A DNA stretch of 15,960 nucleotides from CAWEZN01 sp964498015 (GTDB lineage: Bacteria; Zixibacteria; MSB-5A5; GN15; PGXB01). The stretch is from the NCBI GenBank assembly GCA_964498015.1, contig CAZCFT010000059.1:1-15960 (forward strand), written 5' to 3'. The position numbers and the translations under genes were made by a program. The notes below the pieces were generated by a model. That model was not told the origin of the DNA and searched no databases. It saw nothing but the letters and a program-made list of their open reading frames with translations. Below, one piece after another: positions 14,286 through 15,960 of this stretch (the first letter of the stretch is position 1; each line of letters starts with the position of its first letter).

Positions 14286-14857
14286 TGAACCTTGCTTTCG
14301 ATATATCGCGATTCGGCGGGAGAAAGTTTGCTGTATGAAAGCTCCTGTAGCCGGCTGAGCATTAAATTTCCATCCTCAAGAATAATCACCCTGACCAGAG
14401 CCAGCGGCATCCGAAAAATCCTCCAAACCTCCCGCGATAGCGGCAGATAACGGGGTTTGACACACCATCCCATCACCGATCGAAATTCTCCGATTCTGGC
14501 TCCTTGGGGAAGTATCTGACAACAGATGGCATAGGTATAATTGCGAGTCAGCGATTTGGCCACCCGCTCCTGATGGCCGTTTTTGAGCACCACACTCTGC
14601 CGAGTCATGAAAGGGTTGATAGAATCGACTATAACCGGCGGTTCGAAATATTCGTTGGTTATATAGTATTCCGGGACGGGAAGCCCCTCCTGTTGGGCCC
14701 GCTCAAGAAACACCGGCACGACGGAACTATCCAATATCTCCTTGCAGGTGGGATGAATGATTTTTCCGTTCGCTTCCATCTCCTGAGAGGCGTAATATCC
14801 GGTTTCAAGGTAATCATAATTGCCGGCCAGATTAACAAAACAATTCTCATCACTCAA
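14273..14857 (-). CDS. RLAN-domain protein (RimK-like ATP-grasp N-terminal domain) as a separate gene
   Basis: This 194-aa protein matches the RLAN domain usually fused in front of RimK-like ATP-grasp ligases. Its segment FVNLAGNYDYLETGYYASQEMEANGKIIHPT (given in parts: NYDYLETGYYAS, then MEANGKIIHPT) corresponds to the family's YL-GYY-SLLAEARGHKVIPS block. IGEFRSVMGW and RIFRMPLALVRVIILEDG are also present. The usual extra N-terminal strand (about 40 residues) is missing or very divergent. No ATG fits. TTG 14857 is used here; ATT 14866 is placed better relative to AGGAG (14878-14874, 7 bases). The frame is open upstream to 15004. RLAN is thought to help bind or present the ligase substrate. 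The stop TAG overlaps the ligase start, so the pair is probably made together and forms a complex. Confidence 0.8.
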   Translation of the reverse strand: MSDENCFVNLAGNYDYLETGYYASQEMEANGKIIHPTCKEILDSSVVPVFLERAQQEGLPVPEYYITNEYFEPPVIVDSINPFMTRQSVVLKNGHQERVAKSLTRNYTYAICCQILPQGARIGEFRSVMGWCVKPRYLPLSREVWRIFRMPLALVRVIILEDGNLMLSRLQELSYSKLSPAESRYIESKVQWQI

Positions 14858-14933
14858 ATATGCAATCTGCCCTCTCCTGGGGGCCGGACTTTGAGGAGCC
14901 GGTCTGACGGTTGAAATCCTTAATCTGGGACTG

Positions 14934-15173
14934 CTAATAGTTTCTTGAACCTGAATAATGCCTCCTCTGGCGGAACTGCTGGTCAGAGATACCCTCTGGC
15001 AAATTCAGCAAGCCTGCTCCGTCAAAATTATGATTGGATTCTTTATGTTGATTATTTAATACTCCATTATTGGAGACAAAAACTCTTTTTGACACTGAGA
15101 GGAATTTGTACTGCCTCGAACGGCAGTTAACTTCGGAGAGAAAATCTGATTCTGCGGAATCCATCGGTGACAT
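14934..15173 (-). CDS. Possible small protein upstream of the RLAN gene (79 aa)
   Basis: ATG 15173 overlaps the stop of an upstream 30-aa frame as TAATG, which would allow coupled translation. The product MSPMDSAESDFLSEVNC... is hydrophilic, has one Cys and ends RRHYSGSRNY. It has no domain I recognise. It would be the first gene of the ATP-grasp cassette, ending 77 bases before the RLAN start, so a peptide substrate is conceivable. A competing frame on the other strand, ordinary codon content and the lack of a close ribosome site make it uncertain. Confidence 0.25.
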   Translation of the reverse strand: MSPMDSAESDFLSEVNCRSRQYKFLSVSKRVFVSNNGVLNNQHKESNHNFDGAGLLNLPEGISDQQFRQRRHYSGSRNY

Positions 15174-15463
15174 TACTTGCGTTGCTTCTCCCGTAGCTGT
15201 TCAGTCCGACAAAACATCTGAGAGCGCTGGGTGCAAACCCGGCGGTGATGAAGCAACCGCATCATTCTCTCAAGCCGTTCTCTGACATCGGCCGGATCCT
15301 GCCAGCCGAAACCTTAAGCATTTTTCCCAATACTTATTCATAAAAAGCCTTACGAGGATAACACTCTTAAAGTTGAGTATCAAGAAAAAAATGAAAAAGA
15401 TTTTCAAAAATTCGAAATTGTTTTGGCTCAAAACCGCCCACCGCCAGGAACCCGCCGAAAATC

Positions 15464-15498
15464 GTGGGAACAGAATCCGTTCAAGGTTCTGTCCCCAC
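15464..15498 (-). repeat. Palindromic hairpin after the secreted-protein gene (REP-like or terminator)
   Basis: GTGGGAACAGAA (15464-15475) and TTCTGTCCCCAC (15487-15498) pair over 12 positions with one mismatch and an 11-base loop. On the minus strand it begins 29 bases after the stop at 15527 and is followed by GATTTTCGG, only a short T-run, so it may be a weak terminator. From memory, stems containing GGGACAGA are frequent among dispersed palindromic repeats linked to REP-associated transposases. No transposase is in the window. Confidence 0.5.
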
Positions 15499-15526
15499 AT
15501 TTTATTAAACTATGGAATTGACGAAA

Positions 15527-15960
15527 TTATTTCATCAGCGCCATTTTAATGCTTGAAGAGTAATCTCCAGCTCTCATGATACAGAGATAAACGCCTGAGG
15601 AAACCCTATTTCCGCTGTTATCAGCGCCGCGCCAGACAGCCTCATAGGATCCTGCCGCTTTCACCTCGTCCACCAGCGTCGCCACTTCCTGCCCGAGAAT
15701 ATTCATGACGACAATTTTCACATGGGCCGGGGCGGGAACATCATAGGCAACTCTTGTTTCCGGATTAAATGGATTGGGATGATTCTGATTCAATTTGAAT
15801 TCTGTCGGTAATCCTGTCCCATCTCCTTTACTAACTGGATCGGGGATAGGCTCCGGGTCGGGCGGACAGCTATTGCAGTTCCCGTAGATTACAGAACTGT
15901 CCGTCACCCCATATTGTGCCACGCCGAGACCTGTGGCAATCGCAGGACTGGTCAACCGGA
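15527..15960 (-). CDS. Secreted protein with C-terminal sorting domain (partial, 5' end outside window)
   Basis: The last 144 or so residues of a protein whose start lies beyond the right edge; the frame is open to 15960 and TTG 15955 is only an internal codon. A Cys/Pro-rich linker (NCNSCPPDPEPIPDP) leads to a C-terminal sorting domain of about 85 residues. Its hallmarks are FKLNQNHPNPFNPETRVAY, then VKIVVMNILGQEVATLVD, YEAVWRGADNSGNRVSSGVY and the end SSSIKMALMK. This FlgD-like tail is known in the FCB supergroup as a signal for secretion and surface attachment (type IX secretion 'type A' tails). The catalytic or binding part of the protein is not visible. ATGKMALMK-type ends place the stop at 15527-15529. 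Confidence 0.88.
   Translation of the reverse strand, partial: RLTSPAIATGLGVAQYGVTDSSVIYGNCNSCPPDPEPIPDPVSKGDGTGLPTEFKLNQNHPNPFNPETRVAYDVPAPAHVKIVVMNILGQEVATLVDEVKAAGSYEAVWRGADNSGNRVSSGVYLCIMRAGDYSSSIKMALMK

Larger units (their letters stand above)
14858..15526. other. Long intergenic region upstream of the ATP-grasp cassette
   Basis: No gene is convincing on either strand, and the open frames on the two strands overlap each other. The region contains two adjacent small hairpins (GGGT-GCAA-ACCC at 15229-15240, with a GNRA-type loop, and GCGGT/ACCGC at 15242-15260), a palindrome after the secreted-protein gene (15464-15498), and a chain of tiny minus-strand ORFs (14934-15321). The cassette promoter must lie here but no clear box pair was found. 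Confidence 0.4.

Noticed and set aside
15220..15262. Cobalamin or c-di-GMP riboswitch
   Set aside because: Only short core-like words match; the flanking conserved boxes and a downstream target gene are missing.
15052..15285. + strand ORF opposite the cassette upstream region (start TTG 15070)
   Set aside because: No ribosome site or recognisable domain, and it is antisense to equally plausible frames.
15270..15500. Minus-strand 76-aa ORF rich in Phe/Ile
   Set aside because: It begins within the palindrome at 15464-15498 and its composition reflects an AT-rich intergenic stretch; no domain or RBS.
1..15960. CRISPR array, tRNA or insertion sequence
   Set aside because: No regularly spaced repeats, cloverleaf-like sequence or transposase frame was seen on either strand.

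Overview
The window is about 16 kb of moderate-GC bacterial chromosome carrying 11 intact or near-intact protein genes, one broken regulator and two genes cut by the window edges. No tRNA, rRNA, CRISPR array or transposase was seen. The gene at the right edge ends in a secretion/sorting tail of the FlgD-like, type IX 'sorting domain' kind. Together with a TPR-fused multi-pass membrane protein, a GAF-type NtrB/NtrC pair and class I fumarase, this suggests an uncultivated lineage of the FCB supergroup (Zixibacteria-like). That placement is inference, not proof.

Layout. (1) 1-85 is the tail of an unidentified + strand gene. (2) 119-1782 (-) is a phosphate module: a PhoU-like DUF47 protein followed by a PiT transporter, read from a very good sigma-70 promoter that diverges from the promoter of the next gene. 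(3) 1976-5030 (+) holds an M48/Ste24-type membrane metalloprotease, the alpha and beta subunits of an Fe-S fumarate hydratase, and an overlooked 53-aa lysine/proline-rich protein. (4) 5256-6308 (+) is a lipoprotein with a C-terminal ladder of G-x-x-x-G-x-aromatic repeats, ending in a clear terminator. (5) 6309-6803 is a hairpin-rich intergenic region. (6) 6804-10567 (-) is a regulatory module: a cytosolic GAF histidine kinase, its overlapping sigma-54 response regulator, and a small protein with two four-cysteine repeats. The small protein has its own sigma-54 type promoter. The response regulator as given is broken twice: a one-base deletion in the Walker A codons, and a TGA in place of the Trp codon of the WPGNVREL motif. 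(7) 10645-12795 (+) is a membrane protein with C-terminal TPRs. (8) 12826-14857 (-) is a three-gene cassette: RLAN domain protein, RimK-like ATP-grasp ligase and GNAT acetyltransferase. (9) 14858-15526 has no convincing gene but contains hairpins and a chain of tiny overlapping ORFs. (10) 15527-15960 (-) is the tail of a secreted protein.

The two parts most worth attention are the ATP-grasp/GNAT cassette and the two-component module. The cassette is predicted to make a peptide-like or amide-linked product; its RLAN and ligase halves, usually one protein, are separate overlapping genes here, and the peptidase domain often associated with the GNAT is absent. In the two-component module, a damaged sigma-54 activator sits directly upstream of a sigma-54-type promoter for the cysteine-rich protein.
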